From: Pyropia haitanensis
Taxonomy: Eukaryota; Rhodophyta; Bangiophyceae; Bangiales; Bangiaceae
Assembly: GCA_008729055.1 (NCBI GenBank)
Contig: SDUX01000001.1
Span: 1,674,001 to 1,738,000, forward strand
Length of the DNA stretch: 64,000 bases
Direction: 5' to 3'
The notes under the pieces were generated by a model. It was not told where the DNA came from and searched no databases. It saw only the letters and a list, made by a program, of their open reading frames with translations. The translations under genes and the position numbers were made by a program. Below, in pieces: positions 31,715 through 41,923 of the stretch; within the stretch, counting starts at the first letter, position 1, and the number at the start of each line of letters is the position of its first letter.

Positions 31715-32309
31715 CCCGCCGCCGCCCCCGCCGCGGCGGCCACCCGCGGCGGCGGCGGATCCCCCCCCCCCCCCGAGCATGACGGCCCGTCGTCGTACGC
31801 ACCGACCACCCGGCGGATGACGAGGCGGTAGTCGTCCGCGCCCACCCCCCCCCCCCCACGCCCAGGTCGCCCAGCACCGACGCGGCGGGCAGCCGGAAGG
31901 CGGTCACCCACGACGGGTTGGGGTCCCCCCGGACGGTCTCGGTCGCGCCGAGGAGCTCAAACTCAGACGCCGCCGCGGATGGGTCGAGCGCCGCCACCGC
32001 CGCCGCGGCGAGCGCCGAGCTGCCCCGCAGCAGCGACCGCCGCGGCGGCGACGCGGTCGGCCGGCCGCCGCTGCCGGCATCGTCGGGCGGCCGGCTCCGT
32101 CGCCGCAGCAGCTGCAGGTGGTAGCCGACGGCGTCGGGCGGGGGCGGGAAGCGGCCTGCGAGGAGGGGCAGCTCAAACGCGGCAACGCGGACCTCGAGGT
32201 AGTGGCTGGGGGTGGCGCCGGGGGGGATGGCCGCCGGCGGCGACGGGGGGGGTGGGGGGTGCAGCACGCGGGGGGAGGGCGGCGCCGACGCGGCATAGGG
32301 CTTGGCCAT
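30296..32309 (-). CDS. Copine-like protein with two C2 domains, frame broken at two G runs
   Basis: The start is ATG 32309 (MAKPYAASAPPSPRV). The first C2-like unit has HYLEVRVAAFELPLL, then FELLGATETVRGDPNPSWV, which matches the copine/C2 pattern of a TE...NPxW turn. It continues as DYRLVIRRVVGAYDD. A second unit has LSLLYVVYKDLLGS, GEFLPVFRSPPVEL and FELEPVLLDVDGLVGDA, with VGYVLTSMGALAY after it. These resemble tandem C2 domains that bind Ca2+ and phospholipid. The C-terminal von Willebrand A domain of classical copines is not seen. Frames change at 31845-31857 and again at 31761-31774. A GTGCGT near 31802 could instead mark an intron donor. The family call is moderate. Confidence 0.55.
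31761..31774 (+). repeat. C14 homopolymer in the copine-like gene
   Basis: The second of two C runs only about 70 bases apart, with a short conserved C2 segment between them in its own frame. Confidence 0.85.
31845..31857 (+). repeat. C13 homopolymer in the copine-like gene
   Basis: G13 in sense, following SVLGDLGVG. The continuation DYRLVIRRVV is in another frame. Confidence 0.85.
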
Positions 32310-33454
32310 CTTCGCCGTCGGGGGAGGGTCCACGTCGGACGGCCAGAGGGGAAAGGGGGATAGGGGAGGGAATGAAGGTGGGAGGGGGGAGCCGCGGCGG
32401 AGGAGGAAAGGTGGGTGGGATGGCGGGGGAGGGAGAGGGCGAGGGAAGAGCGAGAGCATGAGGGGGGAGGGGACAGCCGGCCACGTGCGCGGGCGCGAAC
32501 TCACTCGGGTCCTCGCCTCGGCGGGCGCGGCACCCCGACCGCCGACGCGGGTGCAGCACGCACGGGGGGGGCGTCCCGCCCAGCCGCCGCGGGACGGCAC
32601 AGCCGCCGCCGCCGCCGCCCGCCGGGGCGGCACGTGCCCCACACCAGCGGGGGGTGCGAGCCCCGGCGAGCACACCCTCCCTCTCCCCCCCGAGGGGGGT
32701 GTGGCGGACGGGCCCCCGCGAGCAGCGGTGCGTCCTTAACCCAGAGGGCGGCGGGTGCACCACCGACACGCCGACCCCCCCTCCCCCGACCCCAGCAAAC
32801 GGCCCAGCGTGGCCGTTTCTCTGCCCACCCCCACCGCTCTGGCCTGGCCTGGCCTCGCAGGGGTTCGCGACCAGTGAAAACCGACGGGAGCCACGGCCGG
32901 GCACCCACAGCCCGTGGCGCTGAGTGGCCGGATTTGAGGGGGCACGCTACAGCTGTAAGCACCACGGTCGACGCGACACGGGCCGCCGGCACAGATGTCG
33001 CGATGGCGTGCTCCCCGGCCGCCGACACCCGCGGCGGTGTCGGCCGCGGCGGTGCGTTGGCGGGAAGGGCCTGGCGGGAAGGTCCGTGCGCAACGTCCGA
33101 GCTGATGGTGGGGGTGGTTGCGCCAGCCGCAGTGGCGGTGCACCGTCCTGCGCCGCCCCCACCGCGCTGGTGTCTTTTCCTGCTCGCCGGCCGAAGACGC
33201 CGTCATCCAGCGCATCGCCCGCGCCGCCGACGCAGCTCCTGCGGCTGTCGTCCCTGGCAATCAAACAAGAACGTGCATCGTAGACACGGCGTCTGCAAAA
33301 CCGGGGCGCCGACCCGACTACATGCTCCTTTCAACGCACACGCACCCACACAGCAGCCCAGAGGGGAGCAAAAAGAGAGAAGGCAAAAAAAAACGGGAGA
33401 GGGAGGCTCAAGAGTCGCCAACTGCGCATACGCCAACAGCGCGCGCCAGGCGCC
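32310..33454. other. Spacer between the copine-like gene and NDUFS8
   Basis: About 1.1 kb, upstream of the copine-like gene and downstream of NDUFS8. It is purine-rich at 32330-32470 on the plus strand, with A-rich sequence at 33360-33400 likely in the NDUFS8 3' UTR. No gene is recognised. Confidence 0.5.
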
Positions 33455-35000
33455 TCAGCGGTACATGGACTCGTTCTTGAGGTTCTGCGCAATCTCCGCC
33501 TCCCACCGGTCGCCGTTGGCCAGCAGCTTGGCCTTGTTGTACAGTAGCTCCTCATGCGTCTCCGTCGCGTACTCCATGTTGGGGCCCTCCACGATGGCGT
33601 CTGCGTGGAAGAGGCCAGCACACCGGGGAGGGTGGGTCATCAGGTCGGGATGAGACCCAAACATGCCACGATACAGAGCAGAAGGGTGACGAGGCGTTAG
33701 TAAATGAAACAAAAGGCCCTGTATGGTCGTTGCGGCGGCTGCCACCACAAGCAAACGGCATCCTGGCCAAAGCACAACACACTCCAGGGGCCCCACGCGA
33801 AAAGCGCCCTCAGAACGCAGAACGTACCCACTGGACACGCCTCCTGGCACATCCCACAATAGACTACACCACAGAGAACGAGGACAAGAGACGCACGAGG
33901 ATGAACAGCGACGGATGCGAGCAAGAGCCAGCGATACTCAAACGAACAACCAGCAGCGAAAAATGCAACAGCAAAGAATGTCAACAGGCCGTCCGGATGC
34001 ATTCAAAGAAGACTCCACCAGCACCCCTCGCAGGCAAAAGTGGCTCACAACGTCGCCAACCACCGCACGCCCTCCACAGCCAAGAAACCAGCAGCAGACG
34101 TTGCGCGACACGAAACGTACTGCACTTGGTCATGTCGATATCATAACGAGTCGTGCGGCGCGACCCGTCCGGGCGGGGCTCCGCTTCAATGGTGATGGCC
34201 TGTGCCGGGCAAATCGCTTCGCACAGCTTGCAGCTGTACACGCACACAAGGGGGTCCACAGAGAGAGGAAAAACACCAGCAGATCGACAACCACGCCAAA
34301 AAAGGTTCAATCCGCCCCAACGATAACGGAGGGATGGCCGAGCATGCCACCAAAATGTTAGTTCCACAGCCGTCCCAGCCTGACAGGTTGCCGCAACAGG
34401 CCCCTTTGCCGTTCGAGCCAACGCAACTGCATCCTGTCATAGGGACAAACACGGCGTCGGGATGCAAGAGCGCGTGACACAAGCGTCCCAGGCAGCAGGT
34501 AAACACGCTCCACTCTCAGCCTTCTCCAGGTATGCAAATCTCCGCAGCCACACGTACGCAATGCACCGCTCCTCGCCGCTCTGATACCGCCGCAGGGCGT
34601 GCTCCCCACGAAAGCGAGGGCTGGACGGCCCCTTCTCCATCGGGTAGTCGAGCGTCACCTTGGGCTGGAAAAAGTACTGCATCGTCAACGCCAAGCCACG
34701 CAGCATCTCAGTAAGGTAGAGGGCCTCGGCGGTCTTGGCGACCAGCGCCTGACCGTCGGTAGGCATGGCAGTCTCAGCCGTGTGGCCGGGCCCGTGCGGC
34801 ACTGTTGACGCACCAGGGCCGGTCGACCGGTTGGGCAGAGGGACGCCCTCATTCTGGGGGGCCCGAGCCGTGGCAAAGAGGCCCCGCGCCCAGCGGGCAG
34901 ACGGGCCAACCGGAACGGGACCAGGAGGCAAGGCGCCGGCGCCCCGCGCCAAGCCCGCGCGAAGCGGCGCCAGGGCACCCAGAGAGCGGAGGTGCTGCAT
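33455..35000 (-). CDS. NDUFS8: Mitochondrial complex I 23-kDa iron-sulfur subunit (TYKY), three introns
   Basis: This subunit carries clusters N6a and N6b in the peripheral arm of NADH:ubiquinone oxidoreductase. Exons are 35000-34558, 34233-34121, 33863-33828 and 33600-33455. The introns 34557-34234, 34120-33864 and 33827-33601 all begin GTACGT and end in AG. The joined coding length is 738 bases (245 residues plus stop). The N-terminus ([20 protein letters not shown]) is an Arg/Ala-rich mitochondrial presequence. The mature part has [30 protein letters not shown] and two complete 4Fe-4S motifs, [12 protein letters not shown] and [12 protein letters not shown]. The second is split across three exons, with its core in a 36-base exon. 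The end is [12 protein letters not shown]. All junctions keep phase and match the family without gaps. Confidence 0.96.
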
Positions 35001-35714
35001 GACGGCGACCCAGAATAAGAAAGGGGAGGTCAGACGCGAGAGAAGCCTGCGATGCACACAGCGTCTGCAGCGCGAGACGACGAGCGGGAGCAGAGTGATG
35101 AGCGGAACGAGTGGGAGAGGGACGGGAGAGGCCAAGACGAGTGCGCGCGACCATTCCAGCCGACCTCCACGAGGAAAGGTGAACCGAAGACAACAATGTA
35201 GTTGAAGCCCTCCACGTGGCTCAGTTTTCGTGCATTACTTGTATGTACAGTACGCACTGTACCGCCTCCCGTTGGAGGGGAAGCCAACAATTTCCAGTCT
35301 CATTTCGTTGGGCAACCAGTGGGACACGCGGAACGGCGCGGAATATACAGTACACTGTACACGACGCACCGCAGCACACTGGGGTGGACGAGCGACGGCA
35401 CAGATGCAACAAGTATAACTAGAGCCACAATGACCAGCATTGCTGAGACGACCACCGGTGCAGGCGCAGGACAAATAATACGCACAAACCTCTTAACGCT
35501 TCCAAGTGTTGGAACGGAGCAAAAAAATATACTGTAAAAGACTGTTCGTAAAAAGCCACGCACGAGGGTGACAGCTGGCTCAGAGTCCGTCCGCAACGGG
35601 GGCGGCGACGAGTGCCAGAGGGATGCAAGTAAAAAGCCCGCATGAGCGACCCATAATGAACATGCACGGAAGAAAATGCACCTGTAGCACCAGTACAGGT
35701 ACCGCAGGAGACCT
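35001..35714. other. Spacer between NDUFS8 and atpC
   Basis: 714 bases, holding the atpC 3' UTR and the NDUFS8 promoter. It is of clearly lower GC than the coding sequence and contains a pair of palindromes (listed separately). No ORF of note. Confidence 0.6.
35246..35359. repeat. Two TACAGT/ACTGTA palindromes
   Basis: TACAGT-ACGC-ACTGTA (35246-35261) and TACAGT-AC-ACTGTA (35346-35359) share the same half-sites with different spacers, 84 bases apart. They lie between atpC and NDUFS8, about 250-360 bases upstream of the NDUFS8 start. They could be a regulatory site or part of 3'-end signals; function is unknown. Confidence 0.5.
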
Positions 35715-37340
35715 CTAAGCCGAAGATCCGGCAATAATCTCCATGAGGTCCTGTGTGATGGCAGCCTGGCGCGCCCGGTTCCTGAACAGAAGAAACGCAC
35801 AAACAAGAAACGCAATAACAAAGAGCAAAGCGCAGGTGACAAGACAATCAGCAACGAGTCAGCGGTCATGAGCCACAGGTAAACACGCCAACACCTTGTC
35901 ATGTGTATCGGCAAGACTAGACACGCCAAGGTCGACACGCACGCAGGACCAGCCGAAACGTACATCTCCTTGCTGAGCGACTTGCCCAGGTCCTTCGCGT
36001 TGTCCGAGGCAGAAGACATGGCGCTCATACGGCTGGCCAGCTCGGATGCGACGCTCTCCTGCAGGGTGCGCAGCAGCTGCCCGTTCAGGTACAGGGGCAG
36101 GATGGCATTGAGAATCTGCAGCGGGTCCTGCTCAAAGATCATGTCGGCCGGAAAGTCCTCGGCCTCCGCCACCGGCACGGTCTCGGACTTGACCACAAAT
36201 TGGCCGCCCACCGACGTGAGCTGGAAAATCTCGTCACCCTCCGTCTCCAGTCCCGAGGGGGACAGCGGCAGCAGAGTGCGGATAGACGCCTCGCACGAGA
36301 TGAGCGACACAAAGCGCGTGTAGAGCAGCTCAATACGGTCAACCTCACCCGACAGATACTCGGCAAGCAGCTCATCGGTGATAGCCGAAGCGTTCTCCGC
36401 AGTGGGCGCCTGGGGGCAGTTGAAGAACTGGCGGACGGGCGTCTCCCTCCGGCGGAAGTACGTGTTGGCCTTGGTGCCAACGCAGACCAGCTCCACCTCC
36501 AGACCTTCGGCCTTCAGCTCCTTGATGCGCCCCTCCGTCTTCTTGATGATGTAGTTGTTGTACGAGCCGCACAGGCCACGATCCCCAGAGATGACCACGA
36601 GAACCACCTTGTTCACCGTGCGCTCCGACAGCAGCGGCAGCTCCACAGCATCCGCCTTCAGGCGCTTGATGAGACCACCCAGCACCTTCTGGAGTGTCTC
36701 CGAGAATGGGCGCGTCTTCAGCACCGCGTCCTGCGCGCGCCGCACCTTCGCCGCCGACACGAGGCGCATGGCCTCGGTAATCTTCTCAGTGTTCTTCACC
36801 GTCGAGATGCGCTCGCGCATCTCACGGATGTTGCCACCCATCGTCACCGACGCCGCGCCCGACGCAGCCGCCTGACCGGCCGGCAGCACAGCATCGCGAC
36901 GCAGGCCGTTGAAGCGCCTGATCGACCAGAAATGGGAAGCACACCACAAGAGCGGCAGTGCAAGTAACAATGGAGGTCAGCACCGGGTGCGCACAGGGAT
37001 CTGTGTCAACGTACGCCAACAATGCACGGTGGGCCACACGCTCTAGTGCCAGCAATCAGCGCAGCACACCAGGCAGCCCGACTGCCCGCCTGCACACCCA
37101 AATGGCACCTCTCCCACCACTCATCACTCAGTGGCGGCCCCAGTCCACGACACGCGCTCGCCGAGCCCCCCCCAAACTCGCCCACCCCATCCCCATCAAG
37201 CGCCAGGGCTTCCAATCGCCACTGCGGAAAGAGGCGCGTGCACTCCCAGCTCAAACATACACGCAAACTGCGGCCTTGCGCGACGTGGCCGCCACAAAGG
37301 CGCCCGTCGACGCGGCGACAAAGGCAGGCCGCGAGTCCAT
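35715..37340 (-). CDS. atpC: Plastid ATP synthase gamma subunit with transit peptide, two introns
   Basis: The rotor subunit of chloroplast F-ATPase. Exons are 37340-37261, 36917-35964 and 35781-35715. The introns 37260-36918 (GTATGT) and 35963-35782 (GTACGT) both end in CAG. The joined length is 1101 bases (366 residues plus stop). Exon 1 encodes a Ser/Ala/Phe-rich plastid transit peptide (MDSRPAFVAASTGAFVAATS). The mature part has IREMRERISTVKNTEKITEA, GDRGLCGSYNNYIIKK, FEQDPLQILNAILPLYLN and the C-terminal NRARQAAITQDLMEIIAGSS. Similarity is to cyanobacterial and plastid gamma, not mitochondrial. After LLPLSPSG it goes directly to LETEGDEIFQL, so the two-cysteine redox insert of green-lineage gamma is absent, as in red algae. 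Exon 1 was chosen by phase, donor and transit-peptide composition. Confidence 0.94.
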
Positions 37341-38287
37341 GGCGGGTGGAAAGTGTTGATGCGAGCAAAGAAGACGAAGGTAGGAAACGATAAATGACAC
37401 TAGCGGGAGGAGGAGGGGGAGGGAAGGGGAGGCCGGTGTGATCAGGCGCGTCCGGGGATGCGACGGCAGCGGCGGGGGAGAAGAACACGGCGGCAGCGAC
37501 GGCGGCGGCGGGGGCGATTCGGGTGGCGCCGACGGATGTGTGCCGCCGAGAGCGCCTCCCTCGCCGGGTCAACCACACGAGAGGAGGCTATCCAGCCAAT
37601 ACCCTGGGCCATGGCGAGGCCCGAATGTGGGGCGCACACGATCTCACGCGGAGGTCATGCGGAAACAACGTCGCCGACCGCGCGTCTGTGCGTTGCATGA
37701 GATACAGCCGAGTGTCGGATCGATCGAGCCACAGGCAATGGAGGCGGAATGACGATCCGGGATGAGCTTCGATCGTTGACTGGGCAGGCAGTCAAATCCA
37801 TTGGCGGCTTCGGACAGACGTGAATGAGGGGACCAGCGCACCTCTGCCGTCGATCCGACCATGCCGCTCCATTCGATCGTAGCTTCCGTACCTGCTTCGA
37901 ATTCTGTCCAATCGCCTGCGTTGTTTGTGGAGGTTAGCGTTTCTTGTTGGCGCTCACGACCAGACTGCATCAAACTGAGCGTGTTCACCTTCCCTTGCTC
38001 CATCACCGACAAGGCGATAGTGCTGGTGCGGGGGCTCCTCGACCGCATCACCGCGACGCGCTTGGCGGGGGGCTTTTGGAGAAACGTAGGGGTGCTGCGG
38101 TCTGTTCCTGGATCATCGTGGCGGTTGGCAAGGTGGGTAAGGCCGCAAGTGTGGTGCAGATGGGTGGTATCGCGGTCGGCCGCAACGGCATGACGCCGTC
38201 GACGCCACCCCCTGTACTGGTCACCGTGCTCGTGGCATCCGAATCGTGGTGCGTATGAATTGCCGCGTCCGTGGGGCGTGAAGTGTC

Positions 38288-38395
38288 CCCAGCTGCGCAG
38301 TGCACATTGCACCAGGATCCACCTCACAGCCTCTTCAAGCCGGAAGGCGTTGAAGCAGCCTTGAATTTCCTTGAAGAGGTACCTCTTCAAAGCGC
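38288..38395 (-). repeat. Dispersed repeat, copy A
   Basis: Read on the minus strand it contains CTTCAAGGAAATTCAAGG and then CTTGAAGAGGCTGTGAGGTG followed by GATCC. It could encode YLFKEIQGCFNAFRLEEAV with RWILVQCALR after it. It matches copy C in inverted orientation at 39 of 44 bases over the LEEA block. Confidence 0.65.
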
Positions 38396-39064
38396 CGCGC
38401 GCACCGCGACACGGCCAAGTTAAGGTCCGATCTTCACACTTAGTGGCGTAGCCAATAGAAAGAAGTACGATACTAAGGTCGAGCTAGGCGTGCGTTAAGG
38501 AGGGCCCCAGTACATTCCAACTCTTCTTAACTCTCCATGTCAGTCCCCATCGGCGCGAGAACCTCTGCCCGATTGCGGCCGACAAGAGGTCCCAACCCCC
38601 GGGTTGGAGGCGTCTGACGGAACCGAGCAAGGCGACACGGCCCCGGCCACAACCCTGGCCTGTCCCACGTGCTTCGGTCATCGCCAAGAGAGCGAGCGAC
38701 ACGATGTCCGTCACACGCGCACGGCCTATTCACCAGTGTCCTGTATGCCCCCCCCGCACTTCTCATCCCGTTCATTCCGGTGGCAAACGACCGCTTTCCG
38801 TTTTTGGGAAGCCACCCTCACCGCTGACGCTCTCCACTTCCCCGCGCATCGGGCGGAGTGAAAGATTGGGGGGGCGAGGGGATTTGGCGAGAGAAAGGGG
38901 CGCCGCAGGCAGGCATGGGGACCGGGAAGTTTGGCGGGGGGTGGGTGCGGGAAGAGGAGGACGCGCCAGGGGAGGAGGTGAGCGATGAGGGGCGTCCGTG
39001 ACGGCCAGGAGGGGGTGTCTGGGAATGGAGGAGGAGGCGTGGCCGGAAGGCATCGGGACGACGA

Positions 39065-39083
39065 GGGGGGGGGGGGGGGGGGG
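39065..39083 (+). repeat. G19 homopolymer
   Basis: Nineteen G within a long purine-rich stretch. Further interrupted G runs follow at 39221-39253. Confidence 0.85.
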
Positions 39084-39624
39084 TTGAAGCGGAAAATTCG
39101 CGGTCGCGCCAGGGGAGGAGGTGCGCCATGGGTAGGCGTTGGTGCTGGCAAGTGCGTGGCAGCTGAAGCAGTTGCCTACAATTTACGGAGCAGATGCTCA
39201 GGTGTCCGTGAGGAGAAGGCTGGGGGGGGGGGGGGAGGGGGGGGGGGGGGGGGCAGAGACGTAGGCGAGTGTGCACTGAAGCTGCACGCGACACAGTCCT
39301 CGGCACGCTGGTGCCGGTTCAGGTGACTCCGCCGACCGAGCCAGCAGTGCATGCCGTAGCCAGACTGCTGCGGCATCAATGAACCCATCCAGCGTCGGGG
39401 AAGGAGCATCAGAGACTGCACGGTCGCGTACTTCGCTGTCCATTTAATGGAAGCAGTCTACAGAGACTCATCAAACATGCGAGATACAGGGTGTATCACT
39501 CGAGATCAACTCCGTTGAGCTTCGCAAGTGCCCAGAATCAAGGGCATAAACCCGGACTGCTTCGGCACACGAGCGGTCGAAAACCGTGCCGAGTGACGTA
39601 CTTGGGTTAAGAGAGGCGCGATCA

Positions 39625-39735
39625 CGACCTCTTCAAGCGGAGAGCAGGACGCGACCCCCTTAATCGATCGGTTGAATTTTGCTTGAATTTCCTTCATAAA
39701 ACGCCAAACTCTTCTCGGTGCAGGCTCTTTCTCAC
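39625..39735 (-). repeat. Dispersed repeat, copy B (diverged)
   Basis: On the minus strand it shares AAGGAAATTCAAG, TTCAAC and GCTTGAAGAGG in the same order as copy A, with a longer spacer. The peptide read is RFMKEIQAKFNRS and later PLEEVVIAPLLTQVR. It is in the same orientation as copy A. Confidence 0.5.
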
Positions 39736-39825
39736 GTCTCTGTATAGCTCTGTCTCTGGCGCACCTTGTGGTACCTCGCACGTCCTCGTTCACGTCCGCA
39801 AAGACGTTCATATCAAGGTTTATCA

Positions 39826-39960
39826 AGATCACTTCAAGGAATCGTGCCCTACGGTGCTTTCAGGAGGGGGTCTTCAAGCCTCCGGGCCCGATTTCCGCCC
39901 GGATCAGGCCTTGAAGAGGCTTTGAGGTGGATCCAGGTCCAAGCTGCACTGCGCTGGTAC
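39826..39960 (+). repeat. Dispersed repeat, copy C (inverted to A)
   Basis: Contains ACTTCAAGGAATC, then CTTGAAGAGGCTTTGAGGTG followed by GATCC. The peptide read is GLEEALRWIQVQAALRW. With copy A it forms an inverted pair about 1.5 kb apart. Confidence 0.65.
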
Positions 39961-41797
39961 ACAAGCCGCGTCTGAACGTTGTGTAACGCGGGCGCCGCCT
40001 GGCGGAAGAGCGTGAGGACAACTGTGTGCTGCGGTTCATTTGCCCCTGACTGGAACCGTTTTCGCAACACCCCGTGGTGAAAGTGGCGCAGGGGATGCCG
40101 GGGTGGAGGGGCGTTGGCCACCGCCACCGTCATCGGCGTCGCCCCCTCCGTCGAGCACCCCTTCGGGTGCCTACGTTTGAGAAACAACCTTGCCAGAGCG
40201 AAGCCGCTTCCAGGACCAGTCTCTGTTTCTGGCGGCCCCTGCCTGCATTGAGACACTCCCACCCCCATCCCCGTGACCAGTAGCAGTCAGATGACCAAGG
40301 AGGGCGTTTGCGCGTGCCCTCTCTGTAGCGTGGATCAGCACCCGCCCCCAGCTCCAACTTCCCCGCAGGCTTGACTGCCGGCTGCAAGTGCCACGCTGGC
40401 ACCTCGGCAGCAGCGGTGACGCCCGACAGCGCCGCCGGCACCACCGGGGGCCGCGAAGCGTGTTTTGCGGGGGGTGAGGGCTACGTGGGGTGGGGGTCAG
40501 CAAGGGTCCGTGGCCATGCCTGTGCCGCCGCCGGCACCCCCACCGCCACGCTCGGCCTCGTGGGGCGGCCGCCATTCGCCCCCGCCCCGCGGCCGCGCCG
40601 CCACCACGGCCAGCGCCAGGCCTCGACGCCCGATCGGCGTCCCCGCGGGTGGCAAGGCGTCCCGCCCAACCCCCCGCCGCCGCTGCCGCCGTAGGCAGCG
40701 CTGGGACGGATGCTGGCCGGCCGATCCAGCCCCCGCTCCACCTCCTCCCCCCCACCCACGCCCACGATGCCCCCCCCCTTTCCCACTGCTCGGGCTGCCC
40801 GTGGGCAGATGTGTCCTCGTGACCAGCCTCGGCCAAGCAGGGCGGATCCCTTGACGACGTGGTCAATTTATTTTGGGAGCCCGACGCCGGGACACGCCGC
40901 GTGTTCCATTCGAACGTTGGGAGCCGCCGCCTCCCACGGCGGTCGACGGCCGACGGGATCGACCGTTGGTGCGGTGCGGTGGCATGGGGGGTGGGGCGGG
41001 TGTCGGAGGCGGGTGCGACCTGCACTGCGGCAGAGCGCAGTGGGGGGGGGGGGGGGGACTGTAGCTTGAGTCCGTGCTCCCTCTCGGCGCCGCGGACACC
41101 GCAGACCTGTCTGTCCCCTCTGCCTGTCCCCCCTTCCCCCCCCCCCTCCCCCCCCCCCCCCCTTCCCTTTGTCTCGCCCTTGCTGTCACAACACAGACCA
41201 AGCTCGCCACGGCGGGTGGTCTCTGTCTGTGCCAGTCGGACTTGTCAGGGGGGGGGGTGTGGGGCCCGGGCGGCGGTGGGGGGGCGGTGCAGGGGTTGCC
41301 CGGCATCCTTCTCGCCGCCCGCCGCCGGTGGGGCGCCCGCCCGCCCATCGCTGCCGCTACTGTCACCGCCACCGCTACCGCCGCCGCTGTAGTCGCTGCA
41401 GTTGCTGTCGCCGTCGCCGCCCCCCCCCCCCCCCCCGCCCGATTCCGTGACTGCTGCTGGCGTCGCGCCGCCACGGCAGCCGACCGGTGTGCGGGGGGGG
41501 ACGGGGAGGGTGGGTTGTGGGGACTGCCCGTGGCCCCCTGCCCCCGCTGCCGCCCGACGCTCTGCGTCACCCGCTGTGGACGCTGTGAACGCCCGCCTCT
41601 ATTCTGTCCTCCCCACCCACCGTTCCGCCGCCCCCCCGCCCCCAGTGACCGCTTCCATCGACTTGCCCGGTCGCTGTGGCCGCCCACCCCGGACGGCGCC
41701 TCGCCCGCGGACCGCTCCGGCCGCGGCTGTCGTCACCCTTTCCTGGCCGCGTTCCGTCCTCCCCCCCCCCCCCCCCGCGACGACCGGCCACCCTGCC

Positions 41798-41889
41798 ATG
41801 GGCGACGTCCCGCGGGCGGTGGCCGCGCGTAGCACGCCGTTGCTGATGCGGCAGCCGCCCTCCCCCGGGGCTTCCCCACTCGGTGGGGA

Positions 41890-41923
<34 letters not shown>

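Larger units (their letters stand above)
37341..41797. other. Gene-poor 4.4 kb region with dispersed repeat fragments
   Basis: Upstream of atpC and of the transporter gene (divergent). 37440-40450 is of lower GC and carries three related repeat fragments (listed separately), long poly-purine sequence at 38860-39260 and no recognised gene. 40450-41797 returns to GC-rich sequence with C runs and probably holds the 5' UTR and promoter of the transporter. A 248-codon frame on the minus strand (37644-38390) begins in the repeat but has no recognised domain. Confidence 0.5.

Noticed and set aside
35715..37340. Mitochondrial ATP synthase gamma
   Set aside because: The mature sequence matches cyanobacterial/plastid gamma (RERISTVKNTEKITEAM, GDRGLCGSYNNYIIKK), and the N-terminus is transit-peptide-like.
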